A DNA stretch of 64,000 nt from assembly GCF_021916785.1 (NCBI RefSeq), contig NZ_JAKCFC010000002.1, positions 620,001-684,000 of the forward strand, given 5' to 3'. Each line of letters opens with the position of its first letter. Position 1 is the first letter of the stretch. Source of the stretch: Mycolicibacterium lacusdiani. GTDB lineage: Bacteria > Actinomycetota > Actinomycetes > Mycobacteriales > Mycobacteriaceae. The notes beneath the pieces were generated by a model. That model had not been told where the DNA came from and searched no databases. It saw nothing but the letters and a program-made list of their open reading frames with translations. This document shows, in pieces, positions 36,348 through 44,645 of the stretch. The position numbers and the translations under genes are program-made.

Positions 36348-37097
36348 TCAGATAAGCGGTAGCTCGGCGAACACCGGGCTGGTCGGCTGCGTCGACCCGG
36401 TGCCGGGTTCCACGGTGAACGCCAAGGCCTTCGAGCCGTCGATGTCGGGCAGCACCGCAGTCGTCGACGGCGACACCGCGCTCGCGTCCATGGTGCCTGC
36501 GGAGTGCGCACCATCGGATGCGACGAGCCACATCTGGTACACGTAGCCCTGCGAGGGCGGTGCGACGTCGTTCATCACGAGCACCGCGGCGTTGCGTTCG
36601 CGGGAGAACACGACCGTGGCGGTACCGCCGGTCGGGATGGGGCCGGACACGGTCTTGACGTCCGGCGCCTCGAAGATCTGTTCGGCCGCAGACGGTTTCG
36701 CTTCCTCCGGTCGCAGCGCCGCGCCGACTCCCACCGCGCCGAGGCCGATGATGACGGCGGCAGCGGCGGACAGCGCGACGGTGCGCCACCGCGTAGAGCG
36801 CGACTTGGGTTGCGCTGCCTGGGCATTCGGGCCTGGAACCACCGAAAGCCTTGGCGCGTCACCGATTGCGGCGAGCAGCCGGTCCCGAAGATGCTCGGGC
36901 GGCTCGACCGACGTCGTCGACGACACCACGGCCATCGTCTCCCGGACCGCGCGCACCTCGTCGTGGAAGGCGCGCACCACATCCTCGGGGGCACCGGCGA
37001 TCTGCTGCTCGATGTCGCGCTGTTCGTCGGACGACACGGCGTGCAAGGCGTAGGGGGTTGCCAAGGCGAGCAGGTCCTGATGTGCGGGCTCGGTCAC
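36348..37097 (-). CDS. rskA: Anti-sigma-K factor RskA
   Basis: Anti-sigma factor of 249 residues with an N-terminal cytoplasmic sigma-binding part ([36 protein letters not shown]), one membrane segment near 118-140 ([21 protein letters not shown]) and a C-terminal extracytoplasmic domain ([28 protein letters not shown]). In M. tuberculosis RskA sequesters SigK until regulated proteolysis releases it; layout and pairing match. GTG start overlaps the sigK stop (GTGA), so the pair is translated together. Confidence 0.93.
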   Translation of the reverse strand: MTEPAHQDLLALATPYALHAVSSDEQRDIEQQIAGAPEDVVRAFHDEVRAVRETMAVVSSTTSVEPPEHLRDRLLAAIGDAPRLSVVPGPNAQAAQPKSRSTRWRTVALSAAAAVIIGLGAVGVGAALRPEEAKPSAAEQIFEAPDVKTVSGPIPTGGTATVVFSRERNAAVLVMNDVAPPSQGYVYQMWLVASDGAHSAGTMDASAVSPSTTAVLPDIDGSKALAFTVEPGTGSTQPTSPVFAELPLI

Positions 37098-37639
37098 GAC
37101 ACCCCCAAGCAGTTGCGCAGTCCTCGGATGGCGTCGCGCATCCGTGACTTGATCGTCGCAAGATTCGCGGCCAGACGGGTGGAGACCTGGACATAGGTCA
37201 GACCCTCGTAATAGGCCATCTGAATGCATTCGCGCTGTGCGTCGGTGAGCGTGTCGAGGCACGCGACGACCTCGCGGCGCTCCTCTGAGTGAATCACGGC
37301 CTCGGCGACGCGGTCGGCGGCCACATCGACATTGGCCGCGCCGTAGCGGGACTCGCGTTGGCTGGCGGCCTGCTCGCTGCGCACCCGGTCGACGGCGCGG
37401 CGGTGGGCCAGCGTCATCAACCACGCCAACGGGGATCCCGCGGCGGGGTCGTAGTTGGCGGCGTTGTGCCAAACCTGCAGGTAGACGTCCTGTGTCGTCT
37501 CTTCGCTGTAGCCAGGGTCGCGCAATACGCGCGTCACCAGGCCGTAGACCCTCGCGCGGGTCGCGTCGTAGAAGGCGGTGAACGCCTCGACGTCTCGTTC
37601 TCCGGCCCGGCGCAGCAAGGCGTCGAGGTCGGCCGTCAC
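37094..37639 (-). CDS. sigK: ECF RNA polymerase sigma factor SigK
   Basis: ECF sigma factor of 181 residues. Sigma region 2: [20 protein letters not shown] and [14 protein letters not shown]; region 4: [20 protein letters not shown] then [20 protein letters not shown]. It closely follows M. tuberculosis SigK, including TIKSRMRDA and the final RNCLGVS. GTG 37639 chosen because TAGGCT (37652-37647) lies 7 bases before it and it gives a near-native length; starts at 37675 or 37684 are alternatives. The stop overlaps rskA. A candidate SigK promoter (38627-38653) precedes the DUF1365 gene upstream in the same direction, indicating autoregulation. Confidence 0.93.
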   Translation of the reverse strand: MTADLDALLRRAGERDVEAFTAFYDATRARVYGLVTRVLRDPGYSEETTQDVYLQVWHNAANYDPAAGSPLAWLMTLAHRRAVDRVRSEQAASQRESRYGAANVDVAADRVAEAVIHSEERREVVACLDTLTDAQRECIQMAYYEGLTYVQVSTRLAANLATIKSRMRDAIRGLRNCLGVS

Positions 37640-37782
37640 GCCCGGTAGCCTAGCGGCGATTCCCAGCGAAGTCACAATTATCATGATCTCCGCGGGGCCG
37701 GGCACGAATAGGCGTGCGCCCGAACCGATTTCGAAAGAGCCGGACTGGGCGGCAGTGGAATTGCCGGTCCAGTCGCCCGAAG

Positions 37783-38601
37783 TCATAGTTGGCCCACCGG
37801 CTCCCGCGGTGCCCACGACTCGCGAGAGACCAGCGGCACCCGTCGCGCCCAAAGGGTCACGTCGTGGATGCGCATCCACAGTGCTCCCATCAGCGGAGCC
37901 ATCGGCGCCGTGAACTGCAGCGCCAGCACCTGCCCCACACTGGCCGAACGCCGGTTGCCGCGCAGCGTCGCCACGAACCCCGGCGTGTGCTCGCGGTGCA
38001 GGGAGATGGTCACGTCGACGGATCCGTTCGGCCTGGGCGCCTGCAACAGGTAGTAGCCGTCGGAGTCGTTGAACGGCGACATCGGCAGCGTCTTCTTTAC
38101 CGCTGCGGGCGCGTGGTCGGTCGGCGGCAGCAGGTAGGCGTGCCGCTCACCCTGGATGTTGTGCAGCTCGACGACGACGTGCCGCAGCACGCCGTCGGCG
38201 TCGTGGCACCAGTACAGGCTGACGGGGTTGAAGACGTACCCCAGCACGCGGGCCTGCAGCAGGGCGGTCACGGAACCACCGCGCATGTCGATGCCGTGCC
38301 CGGCGAGGAAGTCGTCCACCCGGTGGCGCAGGGTGTCCTCGCGGCCGTCGGCGGGCGGTCCGGCGAAGTGATCGCTCGCCTCGAAGCGGGCGAACGGCCG
38401 CATCCACGCCGGCAACGTCGGCAGCTCGTCGAGGTCGACGTACCAGCTGTAACCGCCCTGCTCGAAGTAGTGATGCACCGGCGTACGGCGCAGGTGCGTG
38501 ATGCGGGTGCGATAGATCGCCGGTGCCGACGCGGCGGCTGCCTTGCGGGCCGCACCGCGCCGGCGCGTCGTCGATTCCTCCGCGACGGTCGGGCGTGACA
38601 T
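37783..38601 (-). CDS. DUF1365 protein (Rv0448c-like)
   Basis: Protein of 272 residues of the DUF1365 family. Recognisable segments: IYRTRITHLRRTPVHHYFEQ, YVFNPVSLYWCHDADGVLRHV, VELHNIQGERHAYLLP, and FNDSDGYYLLQAPRPNGSVD. The function is unknown; the family is tied to the sigK locus and to lipid modification genes. ATG 38601 follows GGAGACCTG. In M. tuberculosis a flavin amine oxidase and a methyltransferase accompany it; here only DUF1365 is kept. It is followed by 143 bases and then sigK on the same strand. Confidence 0.88.
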   Translation of the reverse strand: MSRPTVAEESTTRRRGAARKAAAASAPAIYRTRITHLRRTPVHHYFEQGGYSWYVDLDELPTLPAWMRPFARFEASDHFAGPPADGREDTLRHRVDDFLAGHGIDMRGGSVTALLQARVLGYVFNPVSLYWCHDADGVLRHVVVELHNIQGERHAYLLPPTDHAPAAVKKTLPMSPFNDSDGYYLLQAPRPNGSVDVTISLHREHTPGFVATLRGNRRSASVGQVLALQFTAPMAPLMGALWMRIHDVTLWARRVPLVSRESWAPREPVGQL

Positions 38602-38626
38602 CAGGTCTCCACGTTCCACGTCTTCT

Positions 38627-38653
38627 ATTCGGAGCCGCCACGGAAATGGATGG
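38627..38653 (-). promoter_or_regulatory. Candidate SigK-type promoter
   Basis: On the minus strand CCATCC (38653-38648) is followed after 15 bases by CCGAATA (38632-38626). These match the reported -35 and -10 elements for mycobacterial SigK (CCATCC and CCGAAT). The -10 element ends 25 bases before the DUF1365 ATG. SigK could thus drive DUF1365, itself and RskA. The spacing should be checked against known SigK promoters. Confidence 0.7.
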
Positions 38654-38700
38654 GTGAGTTCGGATTGCGAAAGGGTTTTCCCCGCGTAAGGTGCCAAACC

Positions 38701-40320
38701 GTGGCGATGACGCTGTTTCACAACGGAACCGTTTGGACGGGGACGTCCGAGGTGCCCGTTTCCGATGCGCTGCTCGTCACCGACGGCGTGATCGACGGGC
38801 TGGGTGACGCCGCCCGGTCGGCGGCCGCCGACGGCGAGGTCGAGGAGGTGGACCTCGAGGGCGGCTTCCTGATGCCGTCCTTCGGTGACGGTCACGCCCA
38901 TCCGATGCTCGGCGGACTCGAGTACGTGGGGCCCGCCGTACGGCCCTGCGGGTCGGTGTCCGAGATCGTCGAGGCGGTGCGCACGTACGCCGAGGCGCAC
39001 CCCGACCAGGAGTGGATCGTCGGCGCCTCCTACGACGGCAGCCTCGCCGAGGGCGGGCTGTTCGACGCCCGCTGGCTCGACGAGGCGGTGCCCGACCGAC
39101 CCGTGGTGCTGCGTGCCTGGGACTACCACACCGTGTGGTGCAACACGGCCGCACAGAGGCGGGCAGGCATCACCGCGGACACGCCCGACCCCGAACTCGG
39201 CGAGATCCCGCACCGCGACGACGGCTCGGTGCTCGGCACGCTACGCGAGTGGGGTGCGATCGACCTCCTCACCGCAGTGATGCCGCCGCAGGACGAGGAC
39301 GTGCGGATCGCCGCGCTGGGCACCGCCGCCGACTACTACCTCGCCAGGGGAGTGACGTGGGTGCAGGACGCCTGGGTCGAGCCTGGCGACGTCGACACCT
39401 ACATCGAGGCCGCGCGCCGTGGCGCCCTGCGGATGCGCTTCAACCTCGCCCTGTACGCCGACCCGCGCCACTTCGAGTCCCAGGTCGAGCACTTCTCCAA
39501 GGTCAAGCGTCGGGTGGATCAGCTCGGCTCCCCGATGCTGACGGCCAACACGGTCAAGTTCTTCGCCGACGGCGTGGTCGAGAACGAGACCGGCGCGCTG
39601 CTGGCTCCCTATTGTTCGGGGCTGCACCGGCACGGCATGACGGTGTGGGAGGGCGACAGCCTGTCCGAGGCGGCCCGTCAGATCGACGAACTGGGTCTGC
39701 AGATCCATATCCACGCCATTGGTGACGCCGCGGTGCGCCAGGCGCTCGACGCGATCGAGTACGCCGCCGAGTGGAACGGCCCGCGTGACCGCAGGCCCGT
39801 CATCGCACACGTGCAGCTGGTCGACGACGCCGATCTGGCCAGGTTCGCCGAACTCGGGGTCATTCCCAACATGCAACCGCTCTGGGCGCAGATGGACGCC
39901 CTGATGACGGTGCTCACCATCCCGCGGCTCGGGCAGGAGCGCGCCGACAAGCAATACCGGATGCGCACCCTCGACCAGTCGGGTGCGCCGCTGGCCTTCG
40001 GCTCGGACTGGCCGGTGTCGTCGGGCGCCCCACTCGACGGCATCGCGATCGCGGTGTCGCGGCAGACGTCCGACGGGCAACCCGACGGCGGCTGGGTCCC
40101 CGAGGAGATCCTCACCATCGACCGCGCGCTCACCGCGGCGACGGCTGCGGTCGCCGACCAGGCCTTCGGCGAACGGGTGTGGGGGCGGCTCGTCCCCGGT
40201 GCGAGTGCCGACCTGGTGTGGCTCGACGCCGATCCGCGCGAGACGCCGGCACTTGACCTGCCTGGTGTGCGCATCCGCGGTACTTACCTGCGGGGTGCTC
40301 CCGCGTTCACCGCTTCTTAG
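38701..40320 (+). CDS. Amidohydrolase family protein (YtcJ-like)
   Basis: Metal-dependent amidohydrolase of 539 residues of the YtcJ type. Metal histidines lie in GDGHAHPML (HxH near the N-terminus), later histidines in IHIHAIGDAAV, and the catalytic Asp in FGSDWPVSSG. It should hydrolyse an amide or imide. GTG 38701 has TAAGGT (38687-38692) 8 bases before it and reads as leaderless; ATG 38707 is a near alternative. The permease starts 12 bases after its stop, so transport and hydrolysis of the same compound are likely. It shares its 5' region with the divergent SigK promoter. Confidence 0.87.
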   Translation: MAMTLFHNGTVWTGTSEVPVSDALLVTDGVIDGLGDAARSAAADGEVEEVDLEGGFLMPSFGDGHAHPMLGGLEYVGPAVRPCGSVSEIVEAVRTYAEAHPDQEWIVGASYDGSLAEGGLFDARWLDEAVPDRPVVLRAWDYHTVWCNTAAQRRAGITADTPDPELGEIPHRDDGSVLGTLREWGAIDLLTAVMPPQDEDVRIAALGTAADYYLARGVTWVQDAWVEPGDVDTYIEAARRGALRMRFNLALYADPRHFESQVEHFSKVKRRVDQLGSPMLTANTVKFFADGVVENETGALLAPYCSGLHRHGMTVWEGDSLSEAARQIDELGLQIHIHAIGDAAVRQALDAIEYAAEWNGPRDRRPVIAHVQLVDDADLARFAELGVIPNMQPLWAQMDALMTVLTIPRLGQERADKQYRMRTLDQSGAPLAFGSDWPVSSGAPLDGIAIAVSRQTSDGQPDGGWVPEEILTIDRALTAATAAVADQAFGERVWGRLVPGASADLVWLDADPRETPALDLPGVRIRGTYLRGAPAFTAS

Positions 40321-40332
40321 AAGGGAATGCCG

Positions 40333-41748
40333 ATGTCATCGGAGCCATTGGTTGGGATCTCTGCCGATCCACATGAAGGAACGCTGAAACGGGCGCTCGG
40401 CGTGCCGTCGCTGGTGCTGTTCGGTCTGGTCTACATGGTGCCGCTCACCGTGTTCACCACCTACGGCATCGTCACGGTCGAGTCCGGGGGCCGCGTGCCG
40501 CTGGCATACATCGTGACCCTGGTGGCGATGATCTTCACCGCCCGCTCGTATGCGCGGATGGCCGCGGCGTTCCCCGTCGCCGGTTCGGCGTACGCCTACA
40601 CGCAGAAGACGTTCGGTGCGCCGATCGGCTTCCTGGCGGGCTGGTCGCTGCTGCTGGACTATCTGTTCCTGCCGATGCTCAACTACATGGTGATCGGGCT
40701 GTATCTGAACGCCGCGGTGCCTGCCATCCCGCAGTGGGCCATCATCCTGGTCACCATCGGCATCGTCACGGTGCTCAACATCGTCGGCATCGTCTCGGTG
40801 GCGCGAGCCAACATGCTCATCATCGCCGTGCAGGCGATCTTCATCGTGGTGTTCCTCGTCATGGCGGTCGCGACCATCACGGGCGCGGGCAGCGTCGACG
40901 TCATGGCGCCGTTCCGCGGTGACGACACCCTGGGTGGTATGGCGCCCGTGCTGGCCGGTGCGGCAATCCTGTGCCTGTCGTTCCTCGGCTTCGACGCAGT
41001 GTCAACGCTTTCCGAGGAGGCCAAGGACGCCAGGCGCGACGTGCCCAAGGCCATCATGTTGGCCACCCTCATCTGCGGCGTGCTGTTCATCGTCCTGTCC
41101 TACGCCTCGCAGCTGGTGTTCCCGTCGAACGCGTTCGAAGACGTCGACTCGGGCTCGCTCGACGTCATGACAGCAGCCGGCGGCGCGTTCCTGTCGGCGT
41201 TCTTCACGGCTGCCTACGTCGCCGGCGCGTCGGGTTCCGCGCTCACGTCGCAGGCGTCGGTCGCCCGCATCCTCTACGCAATGGGCCGCGACGGCGTACT
41301 GCCGCGCAAGGTGTTCGGACACGTCTCGATCAAGTTCAGCACGCCGACGTGGGCCATCATCGTGATCTCGGTGATCTCACTGCTGGCCATCTGGATCGAC
41401 CTCGCCACCCTGGCGTCGGTGGTGAGCTTCGGTGCGCTGGTGGCGTTCTCGGCGGTCAACCTGACGGTGATCAAGCACTACTTCGTCGACGAGGGCGAGA
41501 AGAACGTGCTGAACAACCTGATCCTGCCGTTCATCGGCTTCGCGCTCACGGTGTGGCTGTGGACCAGCCTGTCCAGCGAGGCGCTGACGATCGGGTTGAT
41601 CTGGCTGGCAGTCGGATTGGTGTGGCTCGCCGCGGTGACGCACGGGTTCCGCAGGCCCACGCCCGTGCTCGATCTGGAGGAGACCTCAGGTCCAGTGGTG
41701 GGCCGCGGCGACCAGGCCGTCGATCAGCGCGGCGGTGGGACGCGCTAG
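40333..41748 (+). CDS. APC family permease, PuuP (putrescine)-like
   Basis: Twelve-helix amino acid-polyamine permease of 471 residues. Segments such as GLVYMVPLTVFTTYGIVTVES, RMAAAFPVAGSAYAYTQKTFG, LDYLFLPMLNYMVI, LSFLGFDAVSTLSEEAKDAR and RILYAMGRDGVLPRKVFGHV resemble E. coli PuuP, a putrescine importer. It should import an amine or amino compound in symport with protons. ATG 40333 chosen because AAGGGA lies 6 bases before it; ATG 40327 is too close. It follows the amidohydrolase by 12 bases and its 3' end overlaps the convergent fusion hydrolase by 63 bases. Confidence 0.85.
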   Translation: MSSEPLVGISADPHEGTLKRALGVPSLVLFGLVYMVPLTVFTTYGIVTVESGGRVPLAYIVTLVAMIFTARSYARMAAAFPVAGSAYAYTQKTFGAPIGFLAGWSLLLDYLFLPMLNYMVIGLYLNAAVPAIPQWAIILVTIGIVTVLNIVGIVSVARANMLIIAVQAIFIVVFLVMAVATITGAGSVDVMAPFRGDDTLGGMAPVLAGAAILCLSFLGFDAVSTLSEEAKDARRDVPKAIMLATLICGVLFIVLSYASQLVFPSNAFEDVDSGSLDVMTAAGGAFLSAFFTAAYVAGASGSALTSQASVARILYAMGRDGVLPRKVFGHVSIKFSTPTWAIIVISVISLLAIWIDLATLASVVSFGALVAFSAVNLTVIKHYFVDEGEKNVLNNLILPFIGFALTVWLWTSLSSEALTIGLIWLAVGLVWLAAVTHGFRRPTPVLDLEETSGPVVGRGDQAVDQRGGGTR

Positions 41749-42735
41749 ACCGTCGTCGCCGGCAGGCCCGCTGCGCGGGCTGATGCCGCGCACCCGCGGT
41801 GTCAGCTCGAGTTGCATTCCGCCCCGGCGGGTTCGGTTCACCGGGTTGTCGGGGTGCAGGCCGCGGAGTTCGCGCGGGATGGCGTCGAGGTCGGTGATCA
41901 CCTGGAAGCCCGGGACGGACACGTGCCGCGCGACGTGGGCTGCGAGGTCGCGGTCGGCGCCGCCGGCGAGCAGGTGGGTGCTGCGCCCGATCCGCCCGTA
42001 CCCGTGCAGCGAGATCGCGTGGTCGACGTGGTCGAGGAACTCGGCGAGCCGGGCTGATTCGTCGGCGCGGTAGGCCGCCGACGACAGGTGGTAGGGGTAG
42101 TCGGCGGGGTGGTGCACCACGTAGACCGAGGCGCCTGCCGCTTCGGCCGCACGCTCGGCGATGACGTCGGTCATGCGCTCGAGGCCACCGCCGTGGATGG
42201 CCAGGAAGCCGAACGACGAACGGAGCGTGCAGCGTTCGTCGATCTCGGGGTCGGCCAGCAGTTCGGTGAGCGACTGCGGGCCCGGCGTATCGGTCGGGGC
42301 AAGGCCGCGGGGCCAGTTCACCGGGTCCCAGCGGTGTAGGAACTCCACCCAGCGCTGCGGCAGTCCGTGGTGGTGGGCGCCGTCGATGACCCGCTCCAGG
42401 TAGCCCGCACGCGGGGCGCCGGGTTCGACGCGGTGGTCGATGTAGACCCAGGCCCGCAGCGGTCCGCGTTCGGTCTGCACCACCAGGCTGTCGCGGCGGT
42501 AGCGGACCGGCACGCCCTCGGCGCTGTCGAGGACGTCGAGGTCGCGGTCGCTGACGTGCCACAGCACGCCGTGTACCTCCGCGCCGACGGACGGTTCCAC
42601 CGTCGCCACGCCGCGTTCGTTGATGAGCCAGTCGTGGTCGGCGAGCGTCGCAGGCAGTGGGTCGACCGCGTCGGGACAGCGTCGCGCCATCTGCGCGACG
42701 TTCAGATTCGATCCGTAGGCGAAGTACGGCTGCAT
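41686..42735 (-). CDS. Gamma-glutamylcyclotransferase/poly-gamma-glutamate hydrolase fusion
   Basis: Two-domain protein of 349 residues. Residues 1 to about 115 are a gamma-glutamylcyclotransferase (AIG2-like) unit: FAYGSNLNVAQM is the YGSNL motif and VLDSAEGVP carries the expected catalytic Glu. Residues about 150-345 match the poly-gamma-glutamate hydrolase (PghP-like) fold: FGFLAIHGGGLERMTDVIAE, FLDHVDHAISLHGYGR and MQLELTPRVRG, a zinc-type site. It should attack gamma-glutamyl bonds. ATG comes directly after the mntH TGA with no gap (TGA then ATG), so it is coupled to the manganese transporter. It also overlaps the convergent permease by 63 bases. Confidence 0.85.
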   Translation of the reverse strand: MQPYFAYGSNLNVAQMARRCPDAVDPLPATLADHDWLINERGVATVEPSVGAEVHGVLWHVSDRDLDVLDSAEGVPVRYRRDSLVVQTERGPLRAWVYIDHRVEPGAPRAGYLERVIDGAHHHGLPQRWVEFLHRWDPVNWPRGLAPTDTPGPQSLTELLADPEIDERCTLRSSFGFLAIHGGGLERMTDVIAERAAEAAGASVYVVHHPADYPYHLSSAAYRADESARLAEFLDHVDHAISLHGYGRIGRSTHLLAGGADRDLAAHVARHVSVPGFQVITDLDAIPRELRGLHPDNPVNRTRRGGMQLELTPRVRGISPRSGPAGDDGLARPTAALIDGLVAAAHHWT

Positions 42736-43977
42736 TCAGCCCGTGACGGTCAGGTAGATCAGCACCACGTTCAGCACACTAATCACCCCCGCCACCAGCC
42801 AGCCCAGCGCGGTGGTGACGCGGTGGTTGACGTCGACGCCCATGAGGGCGCGGTCGCTGGTCAGGCGCACCAGCGGAATCAGCGCGAACGGGATGCCGAA
42901 CGACAGCACCACCTGCGAGAGCACCAGCGCGCGGCTCGGGTCGACGCCGATGGCGAGCACCACCAGCGCGGGGATCAGCGTGACGAGCCGTCGCAGCAGC
43001 AGGGGATAGGACCGGTGCAGCAACCCCTGCATGATCATGGCCCCGGCGTAGGCGCCCACCGACGTCGAGGCCAGGCCCGACGCCAGCAGGCCGATCGCGA
43101 AGAACAGTGCGACCGTGTGGCCCAGCGTCGACTCCACGGCCGCGTGGGCGCCCTCGATCGAGTCGGTGTTCTCCATGCCCTGCAGGTTGGTCGCGGCCAC
43201 CAGCAGCATCGCGAGGTTGACCGCACCCGCGACGAGCATGGCCAGGCCGACGTCGTACCGGGTGATGCGCAGCAGGCGTCGTCGTGGTGCCCCGGATTCG
43301 GGTTGGCCGTGCCGATCGCGCGCCAGACCCGAGTGCAGGTACACCGCGTGCGGCATGACGGTGGCGCCCAGCATCGCGGTGGCGAGCAGGATGCTCTCGG
43401 GCCCGTCGAAGCGCGGCACCAGGCCGCTGGCCACGTCGGCAACCGAAGGCGGCTCGACCACCAGGCTGGTGAGGAAGCCGATCGCGATGACGAGCAGCAG
43501 CCCGCTGATCACGCGCTCGAAGACGTTCTGTCCGCGGTGGTTTTGGATCGCCAGCAGCAGCAGCGACACCGCGCCGGTGATGACGCCGCCGAGCAGCAGG
43601 GGGAGGTCGAAGAGCAGGTACAGCGCGATGGCGCCACCGACGACCTCGGCCAGATCCGTTGCCATGGCGACCAGTTCGGCCTGAATCCAGTACGCGATCC
43701 GGGTCTTGGTGCTCGCTCGGTCGGCGACCGACTCGGGCAGCGATCTGCCGGTGACGAGGCCCAGCTTGGCGGAGAGGTACTGCACCAGGCCCGCCATGAC
43801 GTTGACGACCAGGATGACCCAGACGAGTAGGAAGCCGAATTGCGCACCTGCGCTGACGTTCGCGGCGACGTTGCCCGGATCGACGTAGGCGATCGCCGCG
43901 ACGAATGCGGGTCCGAGCAGCCAGAATCCATGACGCTGACGCGTGGCGGGTACCGGTAGCACGAACCAACTTTCCAT
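42736..43977 (-). CDS. mntH: NRAMP manganese transporter MntH
   Basis: NRAMP-family divalent-metal importer of 413 residues. Motifs: DPGN in AIAYVDPGNVAAN (metal site), the MPH motif in GATVMPHAVYLHSG, and about eleven membrane helices. It should import Mn(II), perhaps Fe(II), with protons. ATG 43977 lies 21 bases below a DtxR-type box at 43999-44018, so MntR or IdeR repression is likely. The next gene on the same strand starts directly after its stop. Position near Rv0926c/Rv0927c-like genes fits Rv0924c. Confidence 0.93.
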   Translation of the reverse strand: MESWFVLPVPATRQRHGFWLLGPAFVAAIAYVDPGNVAANVSAGAQFGFLLVWVILVVNVMAGLVQYLSAKLGLVTGRSLPESVADRASTKTRIAYWIQAELVAMATDLAEVVGGAIALYLLFDLPLLLGGVITGAVSLLLLAIQNHRGQNVFERVISGLLLVIAIGFLTSLVVEPPSVADVASGLVPRFDGPESILLATAMLGATVMPHAVYLHSGLARDRHGQPESGAPRRRLLRITRYDVGLAMLVAGAVNLAMLLVAATNLQGMENTDSIEGAHAAVESTLGHTVALFFAIGLLASGLASTSVGAYAGAMIMQGLLHRSYPLLLRRLVTLIPALVVLAIGVDPSRALVLSQVVLSFGIPFALIPLVRLTSDRALMGVDVNHRVTTALGWLVAGVISVLNVVLIYLTVTG

Positions 43978-43998
43978 CCGGTGTGACGAATAGAAAAG

Positions 43999-44018
43999 TT
44001 AGGTTAGCCGAAACCTAG
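43999..44018. promoter_or_regulatory. DtxR/MntR-type metal-regulator box
   Basis: TTAGGTT-AGCCGA-AACCTAG is an inverted repeat whose arms match 6 of 7 bases and resemble the DtxR-family (IdeR/MntR) consensus TTAGGTTAGGCTAACCTAA. It overlaps the probable mntH promoter (minus-strand TAACTT at 44001-43996). MntR is the most likely regulator given the gene; IdeR cannot be excluded. Confidence 0.8.
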
Positions 44019-44040
44019 GTCGTCGGCCAGTCAGGGGCTG

Positions 44041-44277
44041 TCAGCCCAGGCCGATCACGAACCCGCCGAACCCGAAGCCGCCGCCGTACCAGGGCCAGTT
44101 GTTCATGGGCGGCGGTGACGTGGTGAGCGACGAACTGCCATTGGTGCTGCACAGGGTGGTCCGCGGCGCGGTGTCGACGCACGTGGGCTGCGCTGACGCG
44201 GGTACCGCGAGCAACACCGCACCCGCCATGCCGACGGCAGCCACCAGTGGGGTGAGAATGCGGAAACGAATGCTCAT
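44041..44277 (-). CDS. Small secreted Pro/Gly-rich protein
   Basis: Protein of 78 residues with a signal peptide (LTPLVAAVGMAGAVLLAVPAS, cleavage after ASA) and a short mature region with two cysteines (TCVDTAP and LCSTNG), a Pro-rich stretch and a Gly/Phe-rich end (WYGGGFGFGGFVIGLG). It resembles the neighbour at 44336 in signal peptide, Cys spacing and the PW motif, so they are probably tandem paralogs. No known function. Confidence 0.65.
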   Translation of the reverse strand: MSIRFRILTPLVAAVGMAGAVLLAVPASAQPTCVDTAPRTTLCSTNGSSSLTTSPPPMNNWPWYGGGFGFGGFVIGLG

Positions 44278-44335
44278 GACCTGCTCCGATCTACGGAGGA
44301 AGTCTACGCCCGTTGTGGGTGAATGGACCCGACGA

Positions 44336-44614
44336 TCAGCGGTGACCGGCGTTGCCCCAGCTGCCGCCGCCGATGATCAGCGCGGGTCCGAAGAACTCGT
44401 CGTCCCACGGGTACGGGTACACCGGTGCCGGTGCGGTCGCGTTGATCTGGACGTTGCCCGGCGACTGGCACTGGGTGATCCCCGTACCGGTGTAGGTGCC
44501 ACCCGGGGTGGTCTGACACGTCGGCTCGGCCGCGGCAACCGGCGAAAGCGACACGGACACAACGGCACCCGCCGCGGCGACCAGTGGCAGGAAGTAACGC
44601 TTGGCGGTCGTCAT
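44336..44614 (-). CDS. Small secreted protein, paralog of its neighbour
   Basis: Protein of 92 residues with a signal peptide (FLPLVAAAGAVVSVSLSPVAA, cleavage after AAA) and two cysteines (TCQTTPGG and QCQSPGN), then PAPVYPYPWDDEF. ATG 44614 follows GAGGGGATCC; an open frame continues to 44674. It shares layout with the 44041 gene. No function is evident; such small exported proteins are frequent in mycobacteria. Confidence 0.65.
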   Translation of the reverse strand: MTTAKRYFLPLVAAAGAVVSVSLSPVAAAEPTCQTTPGGTYTGTGITQCQSPGNVQINATAPAPVYPYPWDDEFFGPALIIGGGSWGNAGHR

Positions 44615-44645
44615 GGCGGATCCCCTCAGATGGTCGCTGTGTCGT

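Noticed and set aside
42367..43830. Plus-strand frame of 487 codons over mntH
   Set aside because: Gln/Arg/His-rich shadow frame opposite a transporter with clear DPGN and MPH motifs.
44001..44019. The mntH box as a strict IdeR iron box
   Set aside because: The inner bases depart from the IdeR consensus and the gene is a manganese transporter; kept as a general DtxR/MntR-type box.
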